Below, one piece after another: positions 62,168 to 64,000 of a stretch of 64,000 bases of DNA. The stretch spans positions 2,885,001 through 2,949,000 of the forward strand of contig NZ_AP024849.1 of assembly GCF_019977655.1 (NCBI RefSeq). The letters run 5' to 3'. Each line of letters begins with the position of its first letter. Positions within the stretch are counted from its first letter, which is position 1. The notes beneath the pieces are model-generated. The model worked only from the letters and a program-made list of their open reading frames with translations. It had not been told where the DNA came from and searched no databases. The position numbers and the translations under genes were made by a program. The stretch comes from Clostridium gelidum (GTDB lineage Bacteria > Bacillota > Clostridia > Clostridiales > Clostridiaceae).

Positions 62168-62617
62168 ATGGCATTAAGACAAATTAGACTTTTTGGTGAT
62201 GAAATATTAAGAAAAAAAAGTAGAGAAGTTGAAGTTGTGGACGAAAAAATAATACAAATTCTAAATGATATGGTAGATACTATGTATAATGCAGAAAATG
62301 GTGGGGGATTAGCAGCACCACAAGTAGGTCTACTAAAAAGATTAGTTGTGATTGATATGGGACAGGGACTTATGAAATTAGTTAATCCAAAGATAATTAA
62401 GCAAGAAGGAAGTCAAGAAGTTATAGAGGGATGTTTAAGTAATCCTAATATATTTGGAAAATTATTAAGACCAGCAAAAGTTACAGTGCGAGCACTTAAT
62501 GAAAAAGGTAAAGAAATAACATTAACAGGTACAGGAGAATTAGCAAAATGTTTTTGTCATGAAATTGACCATTTAGAAGGTATTCTTTTTACTGACTTTG
62601 TTACTGAATATATATAA
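62168..62617 (+). CDS. def: Peptide deformylase
   Basis: 149-aa iron enzyme that removes N-formyl groups from new proteins. All three motifs are present: GGGLAAPQ (about 46-53), EGCLS with the metal Cys (about 89) and CHEIDH with both His and the Glu. GGGGGC precedes the ATG, inside the end of the XRE gene. It lies outside the usual def-fmt cluster, so it is probably a second, regulated copy. Confidence 0.93.
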   Translation: MALRQIRLFGDEILRKKSREVEVVDEKIIQILNDMVDTMYNAENGGGLAAPQVGLLKRLVVIDMGQGLMKLVNPKIIKQEGSQEVIEGCLSNPNIFGKLLRPAKVTVRALNEKGKEITLTGTGELAKCFCHEIDHLEGILFTDFVTEYI

Positions 62618-62637
62618 TTATGATATTAAATTTTTAG

Positions 62638-62675
62638 ATACCGCATTTTACAAAATTGAATTTGCGGTATTTTTT
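62638..62675 (+). terminator. Terminator of def
   Basis: ATACCGCA pairs with TGCGGTAT across a 17-nt loop, followed by T6. Its arms resemble those of the 61711 terminator. Confidence 0.8.
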
Positions 62676-62908
62676 ATTATGCAACACTCATTTAATAAAA
62701 AGTTCTTTGAAAATTTAATAATAAAATACTTGCAAAATATGAAGTGAACATTAATGAAATAATCTTTTTAAAAATAAAACACAAAAGATGAATACCATTC
62801 AACTTTTTTTAACTTAAACTCGAATTACTATCTATTGTTCACAGGAATAATTAACATTATAATAGATTTATCAAAAGGCTTTTGAATTGGAAAAATGGAG
62901 GTATATAA

Positions 62909-63982
62909 TTGAATAGATTAAATATAGGTGAAACAATTTTACAATTAAGAAAAGAAAAAAACATCACTCAAGAGCAGTTAGCTTTTATGGTTGGTATTTC
63001 GGCAGGAGCAGTCAGTAAATGGGAAAATGGAAATTCAATGCCAGACATTTCATTGCTAGCTCCTTTGGCTCGTGCATTAAATACATCTCTTGATGTCTTA
63101 TTGTCTTTTCATCAAGAACTTTCAGAAATAGAGGTTGGTAACATTAATCAAGAACTGACAAAAGTATTTTTACATGAAGGTTATGTAGCTGGGGAAGCAA
63201 AATGTCAAAAGTACCTAAATGAGTATCCCAATAGTATCCATTTAAAAGTTATTATTGCCGGCTTGCTTGAAACGTATTTGATGATGTCAAAAGACAATTC
63301 AGAAGAATTTATAAAAATAAAAAGGCAGGAAACTTTAGCTTTGTTTAAGCAGGTAGCTGAAAGTAGAGATCCTAAATATACATCAACAGCACTATTTTTT
63401 ATTGCTCATATTCATATGGTACTAGAGAACTATGAAGAAAGTGAAAAGGCACTTAAGGAGCTTCCGCAGACTATAGATCCAATGTCTTTATATCCAGCTC
63501 TTTTTATGAAGCAAGGAAAAACTAAGGAGGCGATGAAGCTCTGTAGTAATAAATTATTGAATTATATAAATAATAGTTGTCTTATGCTTATCATGATGGC
63601 AAAAACTTCAAAAGCAGAACAAAATTATGAAAATTCGTTTTATTTTCTAGATGCATGTTATAAGATACAGAATATATTTCAAATGGGGTTAAATTCAGCA
63701 GAATATAATTATATCCAATTAAACATTGAAACTGGTGAGAAAGAAGCTGCGGCTAAATGGTTCAAAACTTATGTGGAAGGATTGATCTCTACAGAATATG
63801 ATTATCATAGTAATCCTTACTTTGATAAAGTTGAGTTAGAAGTAAAACCAGAGGAGCAGAATATAATCAGAAAAAAAATGCTACAGTCACTAATAGATGA
63901 AGATGAGTTTAAAAGTTTAGCTGGAATTATAGAATATGAAAAAGCAATTAAAGAATTAAAAGTGGCTGTTAGTGAAATGTAA
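62909..63982 (+). CDS. XRE-TPR transcriptional regulator
   Basis: 357 aa. An N-terminal Cro/CI helix-turn-helix (TILQLRKEKNITQEQLAF, ISAGAVSKWENG) is followed by about 280 helical residues with TPR-like repeats. That layout resembles peptide-responsive RRNPP regulators, but no partner peptide gene is visible because the window ends 18 nt later. The start is a TTG with GGAGG 9 nt upstream. Target genes unknown. Confidence 0.85.
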   Translation: MNRLNIGETILQLRKEKNITQEQLAFMVGISAGAVSKWENGNSMPDISLLAPLARALNTSLDVLLSFHQELSEIEVGNINQELTKVFLHEGYVAGEAKCQKYLNEYPNSIHLKVIIAGLLETYLMMSKDNSEEFIKIKRQETLALFKQVAESRDPKYTSTALFFIAHIHMVLENYEESEKALKELPQTIDPMSLYPALFMKQGKTKEAMKLCSNKLLNYINNSCLMLIMMAKTSKAEQNYENSFYFLDACYKIQNIFQMGLNSAEYNYIQLNIETGEKEAAAKWFKTYVEGLISTEYDYHSNPYFDKVELEVKPEEQNIIRKKMLQSLIDEDEFKSLAGIIEYEKAIKELKVAVSEM

Positions 63983-64000
63983 ATAAGCTATTAGTTTTCA

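Overview
The window is AT-rich and carries strong Shine-Dalgarno sites, TTG/GTG starts, Trp T-box leaders, spore coat genes (cotJABC) and a probable Spo0A box pair. This points to an anaerobic spore-forming Clostridium sensu stricto; the gene content resembles the solventogenic C. beijerinckii group, but the species is an inference. No rRNA, tRNA, CRISPR array or prophage was seen.

Region 1 (1-17.9 kb) is a purine-catabolism and molybdenum-hydroxylase island: AzgA-type purine permease, adenine deaminase, diaminopropionate ammonia-lyase, SsnA, RidA, an NCS2 xanthine/urate-type permease, a fused selenium-type xanthine dehydrogenase lacking an FAD domain, MocA, a three-subunit xanthine dehydrogenase, a ModE-type regulator fused to an apparently dead MobA-like domain, and a MoeA-like protein with a Cys-rich tail. 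The set fits anaerobic use of adenine, hypoxanthine, xanthine and urate.

Region 2 (18-24 kb) holds a cold-shock gene, an MntA/HepT toxin-antitoxin pair, a DinG-type exonuclease-helicase, a small helical protein and the minus-strand cotJ operon. Region 3 (24.3-31 kb) is an NAD/ADP-ribose module: a Nudix-type (NrtR-like) regulator, a short divergent PRPP-synthetase-like protein, a nicotinamidase, a NAMPT-family enzyme whose nicotinamide-specificity Asp is replaced by Ala, and a PARG-like enzyme just downstream. Together these suggest an ADP-ribose/NAD recycling route.

Region 4 (31-39 kb) is mixed: zinc-ribbon protein, DUF2085, M50 protease, ferric-reductase-like protein, a missed 58-aa Cys-rich ORF behind Spo0A-like boxes, DEAD-box helicase, Rrf2 regulator and a secreted wall-binding protein. 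Region 5 (39-49 kb) is the trp operon E-G-D-C-F-B-A-B with two trpB copies behind a Trp T-box and an orphan T-box 3' module. A second Trp T-box follows, controlling a chorismate-mutase-like protein and a methyltransferase-like protein. Region 6 (49-64 kb) has bioY under a BirA operator, an opp peptide transporter with a C26 amidohydrolase, LysR/ketopantoate-reductase-like genes with a truncated SDR, a split TSUP transporter, an XRE-peptide deformylase pair with clear operators, and an XRE-TPR regulator.

A family of terminal-inverted-repeat elements (one of 84 bp, one of 202 bp, several decayed or half copies) is scattered at gene ends. Its inverted repeats can double as transcription terminators.
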